Origin: Nyssa sinensis
Taxonomy: Eukaryota > Streptophyta > Magnoliopsida > Cornales > Nyssaceae
Assembly: GCA_008638375.1 (NCBI GenBank)
Contig: CM018050.1
Span: 30,967,723-31,031,722, forward strand
Length of the DNA: 64,000 bases
Reading direction: 5' to 3'
Part shown: positions 22,952 to 33,467 of the stretch, piece by piece
Layout of the letters: the number at the start of each line of letters is the position of its first letter
Numbering within the stretch: the first letter of the stretch is position 1
The notes under the pieces: model-generated
Database searches by the model: none
The model's input: the letters and a program-made list of their open reading frames with translations, nothing else
Told to the model about the DNA's origin: nothing
Program-made: the position numbers and the translations under genes

Positions 22952-25900
22952 ATGGCGCAATCAAGCGATCTTCAAGGGGCCTTGAAACCCTTTTACCAAA
23001 GAGCTTCTGAAGCAGAGGTTAGACAAACTACAACGACAAAGTCTCACAATTCTATATATACATGTGTGTGTGTGTGTGTGTGTTTCTCTCTGATTCTTTA
23101 TATACGCTTCATCTCAACTCTTAACTATGTGCGATGTTTGATAGTCCGAGGGTCTAGGGTTTCTGTTTAGTTTTCATTAATTGGGTTCTTGTTTATTTAA
23201 CATTTTAGTTTCTTCTATGTTTGTAACAGTCCGTTTAGTTTCTTCAGAATAACGGCCGATAGATAGGCTATAGTAGCAGACTGCTTCAGGAGGGATTGGG
23301 GGCGAGATGGTTTGGGACATAAATAAACTTTTTAACGATTTATTAGGCAGCTGCAGGACTGGGAGACAAAAGAAGCCATGGAGTTCTATAGATTACTATA
23401 TAAAAACGCTTTTTAAAGATTTATTAGGCACCTGTAGGACTGGGAGACAAAAGAAGCCATGGTGTTCTATAGATTACTATATAAACAAGCTTTTCCTGTA
23501 GAGGGAGGATGCTTTTCTTTGGAAACGGTCAAGGGGAGGTATCTTTGTGGTCAGGTTTTACTACTTGATGCTTGTTGGATTATCCCACGTCGCCTGGCTC
23601 TATCTCCTCTGGTCTATGTATAAGGGCCCTCTCTCCCTCTTCTTAAGGATCGAGTTATTTTAGAGTTGGGCCTCCAATTTTTAACATAGTATCAGAGCCA
23701 GGCCAGAGCTCTAACTTTGGGCTAGTTGCACGGGGCCGGTCACCTGCCTTCCCTCCGCGGGCAATGTGGTCCAGGGGGCGTGTTGGATTGTCCTACATCG
23801 CCGTCTCTAGCTCTCCTGGTCTATATATATATATATATATATATAAGGGCCTTCTCTCCCTCTCCTTAACACCTTTAATACTTGGGTTTTAAGGATCGAG
23901 TTAATTTAGAGTTGGGCTTTTCAATTTTTAACATGGTATCAGAGCCAGGTTAGAGCTCTAACTTTGGGCTAGCTGTACGGGGCCTGCTCACCTACCTTCC
24001 CTCCGCGGGCAATGTGGTCTAAGGGGCGTGTTGGATTGTCCCACATCGCCCGTCTTTAAGCTCCTCTGGTCTATATATAAGGGCCCTCTCTCTCTCCTTA
24101 ACACCTGAGTTTTAAAGATCGAGCTAATTTAGAGTTGGGACCTCCAATTTCAACAATGCTAAAAGGGAAAGGGAAAAGGAAGCATGGGTTTTCCAAGGAA
24201 GGCAGTGTGGAAATCTAAAGTTCTACTGGAGGTCTTTTTTTTTATTGCGGCTTTGGGGAGGATATTGATAATGAACAGCTTACAAAGAAGGCTACAAATC
24301 ATTGTTAATTGGTGTCTTCTATGTGAAGAGAATGAAGAAACAAACAATCGTTTGTTGCTCCATTGCTCGGTTATGAGAGCAGTTTGGGTTCTTTTGATTG
24401 GATTGTTTGGTGTTCTTGAGTTATGCCAAGCTCCACTTTTGCGGTTATATCTTCTTATAGAGGAAGTTGGATAGAAAAGAGCTAGGTGAACCATCAACTC
24501 TTGCAATTGAGAGCCCTTCCCAAGAGAGAGGAACTCCCACAATCTGACATGAACAAACTAATTGAAGATAATTCTCTCGAGGTATAAACAAATCTGATGG
24601 TTGTTGCTCTAGATGAAGCCTCTTAGAACTATGATGCCCTTCCTAATCATTGATAGTGGAGTCATTTTTTATCAAATTGAAACAAATTTTGCATATGCAG
24701 ATCAATATTCTTCAATATGGGTGCTTTTGATCAGGTAGCCAAGGTGCATGGAGTTGCACAAAGTCAATCCTGAAAAAATCATGGCACACCTAGAGAGTTT
24801 TCTCATTGGTGTGCAAGGTTTACAGGGTTTACTTGGAAAAACATCTAGCTGTTGGAATTGAAGGATACAATGTCCAAGATATATGTTGAGGTTTGTAATT
24901 TGTGGGCTCATGGAGGACTCAAAATTTTCACGCCAATCTTGAGGGCAAGGTCAATTGCAAGTGTGATGGAATGAAATATTGAGTTTGTAGGCGGAAGATC
25001 TTCTACACCCTGTGACCTATGAAGCACGGACACTCTATTTTAGGCTCACGTATCCGTGTCGGACTCCGACACTCCCGGACACTTCCCGGACACGTGTCTG
25101 GACACTTGAATCATGGATGTTGATGATTAAATGAAGAAGTTCTTTAATTTTTATTTAATGACTTTGTTATTTTAATATATCTTAATAATATTTCTTAAAT
25201 TTGTGTGTTTGATGCTAATTTTAATTAAAATAACATTAAGTTTTTATTATATTGTCATATAAACAATATAAAAAAATTATATATATTCAACGTGTCCGTG
25301 TCTTATTTTTTTGATAAATAACGTGTCCGTGTCCCGTGTCCGTATCCGTGCTTGCTTAGCCCGTGACAAATTAGGTGGACAATCACCCACTAAAGTGATC
25401 AATCTCTTTCTTACTCTTATTTTTTGTTACGATTCTTTGGGAATGTAATATCCTACATAAGTTGGGTTATTGATGTGCTGTCACTTTCCTTAAATATGCT
25501 TTTAAGAAAGTCCATATTATTAAATTTCAATTCATTACCTTGTTTCTTTTCATATGAAAGAAAAAACTAATAAAGGAAAGGAAAATGTATTTTTGGATTG
25601 CTAAATTTAGTGTTTTGGCATAGAGGAGTATTACATTTGAGAACGTGCATTCCAAAATGAAAGCAAAAGGTTATTAGCATTTTCCAGTAACTGTGGTTCG
25701 CATCATTAAAAATAAAAGATTATTCACTAGATGCAACGAATTAGCTACTAAATGCAGATATAAGACAATGTCAAACATGATCAACCGATAAATTTTTTTT
25801 TTATTTAAATTTGGTAAGTAAATATTGCATTAAAACATGCCAAAAGGGGGTAGTGCCCATTTACACATGATCAACTGATATCTACTTTAACTAAGACATA

Positions 25901-28900
25901 CTTTATCATAACCTAAAAATCACACCTAGGACTCGTACTAAAAGATTCAATACATTGAGGAGTTTAGACAATAATCCACTGGATATCTGTCATAAACCCT
26001 CAAGCCTTTAGGACAATACACGAGCTCAAATCAGATCCAATGCTTTTCTATACCAAAAGTGATGATTGCACAAGGATCTGATGTGCCATTCAGGTAGCAT
26101 CAATAAATTTCTTAGCTGCCAACAGTTCCAACAGGTCCACAAATTTTTTTTTTTTGGGATAAGTTACAGTAGGTACTATTACTTCTCAATGAAAGGAATC
26201 ACCATAGGTGGTCCATTACATAAATGAAAAACTTTGATGCTACATGACCCCTTAGACAGCACTAACCCACCTTGTGTGTATAAAATTAATGCAAAAATCA
26301 AAGGGTTAGCACTCAATAACTGCCTAACTCAAACAAAAGACAATTACATGGTGACTACCTTGATTATATAGGCAGAATTGGTTTGAGGGTCCCCTTTCGA
26401 CTGGCTCATGTACAAAATAAATGCAAAATTGCACATCAAACAAGTGGAAAATTACTTCATGGAACAGGAAATATGAAGAATTTTTATGTACTGCAAACAT
26501 AATTCCAATCTTCATAAATAACAACACAACATAGTTTCAGGAACGCAATGTGCATAACCAGGAAAAGAGTATAACTTCATATAGCAAGAAGCCAAGAACA
26601 GTGAGGCATCTCAAATTCAAAATCAATAGCATTTGTGCAAACAAGATATATGGTGTGATACCAGTCATCAATTCTAACTCCTACAATGCCACTACCAATG
26701 GAACATACCAATGAAACCCACAAATATTAGAAAGCAGACTTTTTGTAAGTAATATTAGGAAGCAGACTGTTAGGGTGTGTTTCATCTACTGGAATGAGTC
26801 CATTGCACTTTCAGTGGCAAGTGAAAATTTATGATGGCATGTCAACATATTTATGTTTCATTAAATTGAAGAAAATCATTTTTTTTTAAAAAAAATTGGT
26901 TGTGAGATAGCTGCTTTTGCTTTGGTACTTGGTTCGAGATCATAGGTTTCTACATTAAAATGCTGTGTAGAATATCAATGGGCGTTAAAGTTCACGAGGA
27001 CGTCAAAAACATGCCCTCAATGTATAATCATGTTCAATTTTTGTTGCTTAACAACTTGTTTGAAAGTTTTCGAGAGAAAAGAAAAGAAATGATAATTTAA
27101 AATAAAAGAGAAAAGAGAAGAAAAGAAAATTTTCACCTTGTTTGAATATTCAAGAGAGAAAGGAGAAGAAAATAATTATTTCTTGTTTGAATAGTTAATA
27201 GGAGAGAAAAGAAAGGAAAGTGGATAAATTATTTGACAATTAAATCCATTTTATTAATATAATCTTAATTTTTAAGACAAACATTAAGGGTAAATTAGGC
27301 ATTTTAAAAAATTCATTAAAATTTTTTTTTTTCTCTCCTAATCTCCACTTTTGGAAAGAGTGGAAAAGTGCTATTTATTACTAGGTCTTTCTTTCCAAAT
27401 CTTTTATTTTCTCTCTTATTTAAATTTTAAATGAGATTTTTATGTATCACTCCACCTCAATCTTTTCTTTTCTCTCCCAATCTCTCCATCCAAATGAGCT
27501 ATAAAATATGGCAAAAACTAATAAACAAACCACCTCTCTAAAACTGTCATGGATATAATTTTTTTTTGAATTCTAAGTACTTGTGGTGATGAAGGAAATG
27601 GTGGCAGTAGCAAGGTGGAAAAAACAGCATTTTTACCCTTCAAAGAAGAAGTGATTTTGTTGTGGAAAAGCGGAGGATGTATGGGTCACGAATAACAATT
27701 ATGGTTTACAGTTTTTTAGTTCTGTTGTTATAGTTGGGGTTCCATGGTACTTGGAAGTAGATGTTTGTTTCTTTTATTGAATTTTTCTTTTTGATAAGAA
27801 ATTGTAACTTGATTTATGAATCATAAAACAATAACACAAGTTACAACATTAATAATCCTTTACGGATGAGGGGTCTATAATCTTTAAAATAATTGGATAA
27901 TGAAGTCAACACTAAGCACACAAACAAAAATACAAGAATTTACATAAGCATTATTGAACCAAAATGGAAAGAAAATAGAGTTGGTCAATGTACTTTCTCA
28001 TATATGCCATGAACAGAGGTTGGCCACTGTCTTCTATCCTCAACCAAGGCAGAAATTCCAAAACAACGCCCATTTAAAATTATGAGAAAATCAACCCCAC
28101 CTACACCATATCTGTTCCTGGTTCCTTTCTTTTTGTCATGATCAGCACTAATTTTTGAGAGATTGACCTCTACAACATTGCCTTCCAACCATCTGGGAGC
28201 ACCTCATTTTGAAGAGAATCTAAACGGATTGGAGCTGCTACCATAGAGTTTCTTCTAAATTGAGATATTGAAAAATGTTGAGATTTAAATGCTGTGGCCT
28301 TTGCTGTGAGCTTGAGAAAATAAGCCTTCTAACCGTCCTCTATATCACTCATTGCGTGTTGCCTACAAAATGTACTCTTTTCATAGAGAATATTTCTCTT
28401 TGTGAATAACTTGGTAAGTTTTGACTTTCAACTCTCTCTTTGTGAATAACTTGGTTAAGTTTCAACTTCTTAATACACATTTTTATTTTTATAAAATCAT
28501 ATTTTCTGAATGTGGTTGAGATGATAATAATAGCGATGATGGAAAATATGGTCAAATTTCTTCTTTCTACTAGAGCAGAATTTTGCTAATTAGCTTGTGT
28601 TTGAAATAAAGGATCGCTTGGCAAGACTTGAAGCTGCCCTTGCTAGTAAAAAAGGTAGTTTTCCAAACAAACTATTCATTTTTTAAAAAAAAGCTTAGAT
28701 AGATGTAAGCCTTTCATCTCATTTTCTAATTTCATATATTTTTTTTTATCTTTTATTTATTTATTTATTTATTTTTTTTGGTGGGGTGTGTGTGTGTGTT
28801 GATATTGGGGGATTAAGATGCTGGAAATGAGGAACTATTGAAGATGGTTAGTGAACTCCAGTCAAAATTAGAAGGTGCACAAGCAGAAAGAGAAAAGGTG

Positions 28901-29088
28901 GTTTGTATTTGTAGTTCTTTTTACCCATTCTGGTTGGAAAGTGATGCAGAGTCACAATTTCTTGCTTGTGACTTCAGGCTCTGAAAGAGGTGCAAAAGAT
29001 TTCTGTGGAAAATGCAAAACTCCAATACCGTATAACCCATCTTGTCCGGGCTCTAGAGGAGGCTGATTGCAAGTTGGCATCCAAGTGA
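22952..29088 (+). CDS. Small coiled-coil protein of unknown function (four exons, 99 aa)
   Basis: Exons 22952-23017, 28612-28654, 28818-28897 and 28978-29088 join through GT-AG introns in one frame to give 99 aa. The product begins MAQSSDLQGALKPFYQRASE, continues with DRLARLEAALASKK and a Glu/Lys-rich segment (ELLKMVSELQSKLEGAQAER), and ends in a basic-hydrophobic block NAKLQYRITHLVRALEEAD before KLASK. Heptad-like Leu spacing across most of its length predicts a coiled coil. I recall similar short plant-wide proteins but cannot assign a function. The start at 22952 is preferred; an in-frame ATG at 22892 would add 20 residues. Exon sizes are tiny, so the gene is easily missed. Intron 1 (about 5.6 kb) holds a LINE remnant, TRIM, MITEs and a LINE tail. 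Confidence 0.82.
23063..23083. repeat. TG microsatellite in intron 1
   Basis: A short TG dinucleotide run just inside intron 1 of the small coiled-coil gene, about 45 bases after its donor site. Confidence 0.8.
23319..23490. repeat. 81-bp tandem duplication within the LINE remnant
   Basis: Positions around 23332-23400 recur at 23413-23481 with few changes (period 81). The shared part includes ACTGGGAGACAAAAGAAGCC and GTTCTATAGATTACTATATA. The period is a multiple of three, so it repeats the LINE-frame segment DWETKEAMxFYRLLYK twice; the first copy runs into TAA. Confidence 0.88.
23568..23572. repeat. Target site duplication ATGCT (left copy)
   Basis: Perfect match to ATGCT at 24156-24160 on the other side of the TRIM. 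Confidence 0.9.
23573..23686 (+). repeat. TRIM LTR 1
   Basis: 114 bp, TGTTGGATTATCCCACG to TTTTTAACA; contains CTATGTATAAGGGCC, a TATA-like box. Confidence 0.88.
23781..23933 (+). repeat. TRIM LTR 2
   Basis: 153 bp, TGTTGGATTGTCCTACATCG to TTTTTAACA; an expanded TA repeat precedes AAGGGCC. Confidence 0.88.
24029..24155 (+). repeat. TRIM LTR 3
   Basis: 127 bp, TGTTGGATTGTCCCACATCG to ATTTCAACA; followed directly by the right ATGCT duplication. Confidence 0.88.
24476..25008. other. Intronic sequence, nothing recognised
   Basis: May still contain decayed LINE sequence, but I cannot identify a domain or a boundary. Confidence 0.5.
25017..25359. mobile_element. hAT-type MITE family B, copy 1
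   Basis: Left end CTATGAAGCACGGACAC; right end reads CTAAGCAAGCACGGATACGG on the minus strand. Subterminal GTGTCCGTGTC/GGACACG boxes are repeated near both ends and the centre is AT-rich. Flanks CCTGTGAC (25009-25016) and CCCGTGAC (25360-25367) form an 8-bp duplication with one mismatch. A second copy is at 59694-59998. Confidence 0.82.
25791..25864 (-). mobile_element. Extremely 5'-truncated LINE insertion (about 74 bp)
   Basis: On the minus strand the insert is a LINE-tail-like GGGCACTACCCCCTTTTGGC then TAATGCAATATTTACTTACC and an A-rich end. It is flanked by ACATGATCAACCGATA (25775-25790) and ACATGATCAACTGATA (25865-25880), a 16-bp duplication with one mismatch, as made by target-primed reverse transcription. 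Confidence 0.72.
25881..27054. other. Intron 1 sequence of the small coiled-coil gene, no element recognised
   Basis: AT-rich, with a T run near 26143-26155. The open frame at 26324-26527 has no recognisable motif. Confidence 0.5.
27055..27500. repeat. Imperfect inverted-repeat element with repeated subterminal motif
   Basis: CTTGTTTGAAxxTT..GAGAGAAAAGAAAAG occurs three times on the left side (27055, 27137, 27182), and its inverted counterpart (TTCTTTTCTCTCCC ... CCAAATGAGC) closes the right side. The layout resembles a MITE whose terminal region has been duplicated. Ends and target duplication are not sharply defined. Confidence 0.5.
27501..28611. other. Intron 1, possible LINE tail on the minus strand near 27780-28330
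   Basis: The minus strand shows ATTTCTTATCAAAAAGAAAAA, a typical plant LINE tail sequence, near 27780-27810. Upstream on that strand is a broken frame (28188-27985) that I cannot match to a LINE domain. Confidence 0.35.
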
Positions 29089-30548
29089 GGTATAATGATT
29101 TTCCTTACAGTTCTTTTTGCATAGTTGATAAAGCTATTATTGAAAGCTTTTGTCTTACATATTGATGGCCCAAAAAATAAACATGCTTTAATTTAGCAGC
29201 TATATGGTTAAATTGAAAGGATTTTTGGTTTCACTTCTCCAAACTTCACCATACGGGTTTAATAAGTTTGCAAATATTTACCTAGTCATGCATGAAAAAT
29301 AAAAAGGATTATGTCCTGGCATATTCTATAAGTAGTTCTGTTTTATCCATGAAATATGGGAACGTAATGTCATGATTTCGAATGGATCATTTTGCTAAGG
29401 ATCAAATCTAATTTTCTTTACCCCATCTTTTTTGCAAACAATTGACACATACCGAGGAGAATAATTTTACATAATCCTCGACATTAAAACAACCATCTTT
29501 CTATCTAAAGATGGAATGTACATTTGTAATCGATGAGTTCATTTCATGATCGTTTGGACTGAAGAGAAAATGCTATCCTGAAATGCTATGCATTGCCAAT
29601 GCCAGAATCTAACTGGATACTTTCATTCCTCTAGAAAGAATTCATGCTACTGGGATGCTCTTAGGTTGCCTTCTACGTTTGGAAACATCTAATAAATTAA
29701 TATTCAGTTTTAATTCACATCTCTCTGTTCTTTATTCTTCCTAATTATAGCAAATAGGCAATAGTATTTTCTCTCTGTGTGTTGATTTCCTTAACATATT
29801 ATCTGCTAGAAGGAAATACTGAACAAGACATGAGAAGATGCATAAGGAATCTAACAAAAGGACTGATAAAAAAAAAGAATACAACAAAAGGAAACATTAA
29901 TCTCAAAAAAGAATCACCATATTGCAGATGTTGTAGGATTTGCTATCTGGCTTATCATAACTATATGATGTTGTTTATTTATTGTTTCTATTCAATATTC
30001 ATATAATATCCTTTCATCTTTTGATGATAAATGTTTTAAATTTGGATAAAGTTTAAACCTATTTTATTCTCTATAAACTATAAAGTGCCACTGAGAAATA
30101 ATTAAAGATTTAAGTGGAAAGTTCCATCTTTTTCTCTCCCATTTAGCATACTTTCACCTCTTTTTAAGAAGAGTTGGTTTCGGACCCATTTGATTAATTT
30201 TTCCAACCTAGGTGAACCCCAAAAGCTTGTTTTTATTCCAACAGCCTTCTTTATACTATTCTAGTGTTCTTTGCATCCATTGTTATCTCAATTTTATGGT
30301 CATAATAATTTATTTATTTATTTTGGTAATGGTGATTGTAATCATTTATGGTTTCAAACATATAGTTTGTTCACTGTGCACCTAAACAGTTTCACGAAAT
30401 CTACCAATATTGCTAGTGCAGGTGTCATCGAGGTTTCGGTAAATCTTAGGATTCATTGACCACAATCAATATTTTAGGATGAAGAAGATTAATGATCTTG
30501 AAAAATGCCAACATGCGTGGAAGACCAATGATGTAATGCCTTACAACT
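29089..30548. other. 3' flank of the small coiled-coil gene, no gene recognised
   Basis: Starts with the 3' UTR. Short open frames (29779-30006, 30271-30459) have no domain or splice support. Confidence 0.5.
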
Positions 30549-30563
30549 TTACATGCTGTAACA
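30549..30563. repeat. LINE target duplication (left copy)
   Basis: TTACATGCTGTAACA here and TTACAAGCTGTAACA at 30965-30979 differ at one of 15 bases. Confidence 0.8.
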
Positions 30564-30964
30564 TTTTTTTTGGATAGGTAAAATTACTATAAAGGGTGCC
30601 CGAGAAGGGTAAACCCAAAAATACTGAAGAAGGGACCGGAAACAAAATTATAGCCTAAGATCCCTCAAAAAATCGATGTGCTTTCCTAGATACCAAGGAT
30701 ATTCTTTCTTTATCCAAAAGAAAAGACTACACAAAAATTTGTCCTTCAAGTCTCAAAGGGGGGATTTCCACCCCTTTGAAAATACTACTATTCATCTCTC
30801 GCCAAAGGCACCACACAAGACAAATAGGGGCCATCCTCCAAGCAATACGTAGCTCCTTCCAGATACTTTTGCACCACCATCCCACAAGAACCTCCTTGAA
30901 TGTAGCCGGCATAACCCAGGAACAACCCAAGATGTTAAATAGCATGCTCCACAACTCCCTAGCC
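30564..30964 (-). mobile_element. 5'-truncated LINE, 3' terminal 401 bp
   Basis: Minus-strand translation gives LWSMLFNILGCSWVMPATFK, then GWWCKSIWKELRIAWRMAPI and CLVWCLWREMNSSIFKGVEI, the terminal block downstream of the zf-RVT region in plant LINEs. The element ends on its own strand with ...AATTTTACCTATCC and an A run (T run at 30564-30570 on the plus strand). The 15-bp duplications on both sides and loss of the 5' portion are as expected for abortive target-primed reverse transcription. Confidence 0.85.
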
Positions 30965-30979
30965 TTACAAGCTGTAACA

Positions 30980-32239
30980 TGGTGCTTTTGCTCTATAGTT
31001 ATGAGAAAACGCTAATACCATAGAACACTTCCATTCTAGAACATTGAAATGAGAGTTCCAAAAACTTCATTCTTATTTCTCCCTTACTTTACGTTTTAGA
31101 AGAAAAGCAAAAGGAGAGGGTAACAAATTTCCTCAAGTTTGCTAATAACTTGTGCATTTTAATGATATTGATTTTCATTAATTATCTCATTCTTGAAAGA
31201 AAACCACTCTCTTGACTTGAACTACTTGAACATATTTTTAATATGTCATTTATATAAGTCTAGCCTCATCGTAACACATTACAGAGTATAGCACACAGCA
31301 AGTCCCTGTTCCATGTACCAGGAGGATGCACGTTCTAGTTAACAATGCTGCCTAGTAAAATATTCAGCAACAAAACCTTCAAAATTATTTGGTAGGTTTT
31401 GCAACATGAACAAAGGTGCTCAAGTTGCTAGACCTACACAATATTTTAAGTGTTTCCATTTCCAAACATCCTCATAAGAGCATATACATTGTGTTAACAT
31501 TGAATGAGTACTATATTTTTATCCTTATAATAGTTGGTCATTTTGGCAATGATGTGTCTTCATCTATAATAGTTGGTCACCTATGGATATTTCGTTAGTG
31601 TATTTCAGTAAATTGTTGATTGCATGATAGAAACTGTATGTTTGAATCCTCACATGAATGTGAGAACTGAAATTAAGTTAGTAAGAATGTTAAGAAATCC
31701 AAAAATGTACAGCGAATATGGTATTTGGAACGTTAAAGAAGCTTTTTGGGATTAAAAAAATGATGGAAAAAGAAACACAGATAGGATCAAAACCATTTTT
31801 TCACTAAAAGAGATGCAACGAAGTTGAACCTGTAGGAGCAGGGGTTGGGAATAAAGGGACTCTACGTGGGTTTTAATATTTTCTTGTGAGCTCATTTGAC
31901 AAGTTAGTTTTTAGCATTTTTCTAAGATTTCATGCATATATTGCAAGAAGAGGATTTTATACTAGAAAAGTTTATACTGTTATGCTGAAGCCTTCAAACC
32001 TTGGCGATTGGCCTGTATACCTTGTCCTAGATCTTATATTTTTCTTTTAATGTCCTAATTGGGACTTGAACCTTACACCTCCTCCTTATGGAGTGACAAG
32101 AGATCCAACTTGATGCAACTCATAAGAAATTCAGGAAGGAACAAATTCAAAGAAGAGGAGATTAAGGGAAGTGCTGATTTTTTGGCTGTGTTACATAGAG
32201 AAGGAAGGGTGAGAAGAGGGAAAAATGTAAAAAGACCGA
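30980..32239. other. Intergenic, nothing recognised
   Basis: Ordinary AT-rich sequence with short open frames lacking motifs. Confidence 0.5.
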
Positions 32240-32760
32240 GGATCTTTAGTGCTGGCATCTTCTCCATGAAATCTTTTTACGAGTCTTTGAAAACCACCAA
32301 GGGGTTTCTTTTTCTTGGGATAACATTTGGAAATTTGTGTGATCTACTGCTTGGGAGACTATTCTTACGACACATAATTTGAAGAAAATGGATTTTAGGA
32401 TGCTTGATAGTTGTTATATATGCAAAATGGAAGAGGAATCTCTTTTGCATCTTTCTTTTTTCAGTGGCATGGGATCTTTGGGCCTCACCTTTTTTCCCTA
32501 CTCTTTTTGACATCAAGTGGGTTGTGTCAGGCTCTTGGATATATTAGGTCTCAGACATGGGGGACGTAACAACAAAAGAGTTAGGTCCATTTGGGGAGAT
32601 GACACTTTTGTGCATTACGTGGTGTATATCGAGGGAAAGGAATAAAATGATTTTTCAGGGGACAGAGCACATTGTTGAAAAAAAGAAGTTTTGAAAATAA
32701 AATTAAATGGATTTCAAGGTATGGCCCACTTGAGATCTCTTAGAGTTGAGTTTTAGATTG
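32240..32760 (+). pseudogene. LINE remnant, zf-RVT and C-terminal block
   Basis: The plus strand, over several frames, shows FSMKSFYESLKTTKG, WKF, then DSCYICKMEEESLLHLFF (the Cys-x2-Cys and His region) and CISRERNKMIFQG, the counterpart of WRERNxxIF found near the end of plant LINE ORFs. Several stops and frameshifts are present. No tail or target duplication could be fixed. Confidence 0.7.
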
Positions 32761-32911
32761 TGTTTGGTCTTATTAAATGTTTCCTTTGGTTATGTTGCTA
32801 CTTGCTAGTTTAATTATTTTCATGATGCATTAAGTTTTTGGAGTCGAGAGTATTTGGTAATTTTGGTAGATTAGTAGGGTGTATGGGTCTTAGTTTAGGT
32901 CATATTATGTT

Positions 32912-32919
32912 ATTGGGTC
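32912..32919. repeat. MITE target duplication ATTGGGTC (left copy)
   Basis: Perfect match to ATTGGGTC at 33468-33475. Confidence 0.85.
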
Positions 32920-33467
32920 TAGGCCTATCAATAGGTTGAATTTTGATCCGAATCTGATCCATTTAGTGGATATGGATTGTAATTTTTTTTTCCCGTGATC
33001 CTGATAAGAATATTTGTTAAATGGATCGTATATGAATTTTCATGATTTGATCCGTTAAAAATCCGATCTGATCCGATACATATATATAATGTATAATATA
33101 AATAATACAATATGTAATATATATATATATATATGTATATATAAAATAGATTTTCTAAGATTGGATAATTTTATAGTATTTGAGTATTCTTTGTTGAATT
33201 TCATGTAATATATATAATAGTTGTATCAAAATATATGTATATGTATAATTTATATAATAGTTTTATAAGGTTGGATAATTTATAGTATTTGATCTTTCTT
33301 TGTTCAATTTTATTATCGTATTATCCGATAGTTAACAGATTCAGATTTGGATCAATTAACAAGTGATCTATTGGATTATCGAACTGGATTGAATCGGACA
33401 TTTTTCTTAATGGATTGGATTCAGATCACTCCTGATTCGCACCATATCCAATCAATTTACAGGCCTA
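32920..33467. mobile_element. hAT-type MITE family C (548 bp)
   Basis: Left end TAGGCCTATCAATAGGTTG, right end (minus strand) TAGGCCTGTAAATTGATTGG, inverted with a few changes, followed on both sides by GATCCGA/GATTCAGAT-rich subterminal repeats. The perfect 8-bp duplication indicates hAT-type transposition. The centre is AT-rich and non-coding. Confidence 0.88.

Larger units (their letters stand above)
23573..24155 (+). mobile_element. TRIM with three LTRs and two internal domains
   Basis: Three related LTRs begin TGTTGGATT and end in AACA: 23573-23686, 23781-23933 and 24029-24155. Each of the first two is followed directly by a primer-binding site (TAGTATCAGAGCC, then TGGTATCAGAGCC) and about 94 bp of internal sequence ending in a G-rich tract next to the following LTR. 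The whole unit is 583 bp, encodes nothing and is flanked by perfect ATGCT. Size differences between LTRs come largely from a TA run in LTR2. I did not find a 5S-like segment, so it does not appear to be Cassandra. Confidence 0.9.
23240..24475 (+). pseudogene. LINE remnant, zinc-binding reverse-transcriptase C-terminal region (zf-RVT)
   Basis: The plus strand reads RFIRQLQDWETKEAMEFY, then LWKRSRGGIFVVRFYYLML, is interrupted by the TRIM at 23573-24155, and resumes with WKSKV, LQIIVNWCLLCEENEE and LLLHCSV. This is the zf-RVT pattern (Trp-Lys-x-Lys-Val, then Cys-x2-Cys and His-Cys) found downstream of reverse transcriptase in plant LINEs. Stops, a one-base frameshift near 23503 and an 81-bp tandem duplication make it dead. 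An open frame at 23307-23501 is the wrong frame of this remnant and is not a gene. Confidence 0.8.

Noticed and set aside
23307..23501. Open frame with two 27-residue repeats that looks like a small repeat protein
   Set aside because: It is the wrong frame of a LINE zf-RVT remnant that carries an 81-bp tandem duplication; the neighbouring frame shows the LINE motifs.
23573..24155. Cassandra-type TRIM carrying a 5S rRNA promoter
   Set aside because: I could not find the 5S internal promoter boxes in any of the three LTRs.
27985..28188. Minus-strand frame that might be a gene fragment or LINE endonuclease
   Set aside because: No conserved motif could be matched; the neighbouring frame looks equally plausible, so no call is made.
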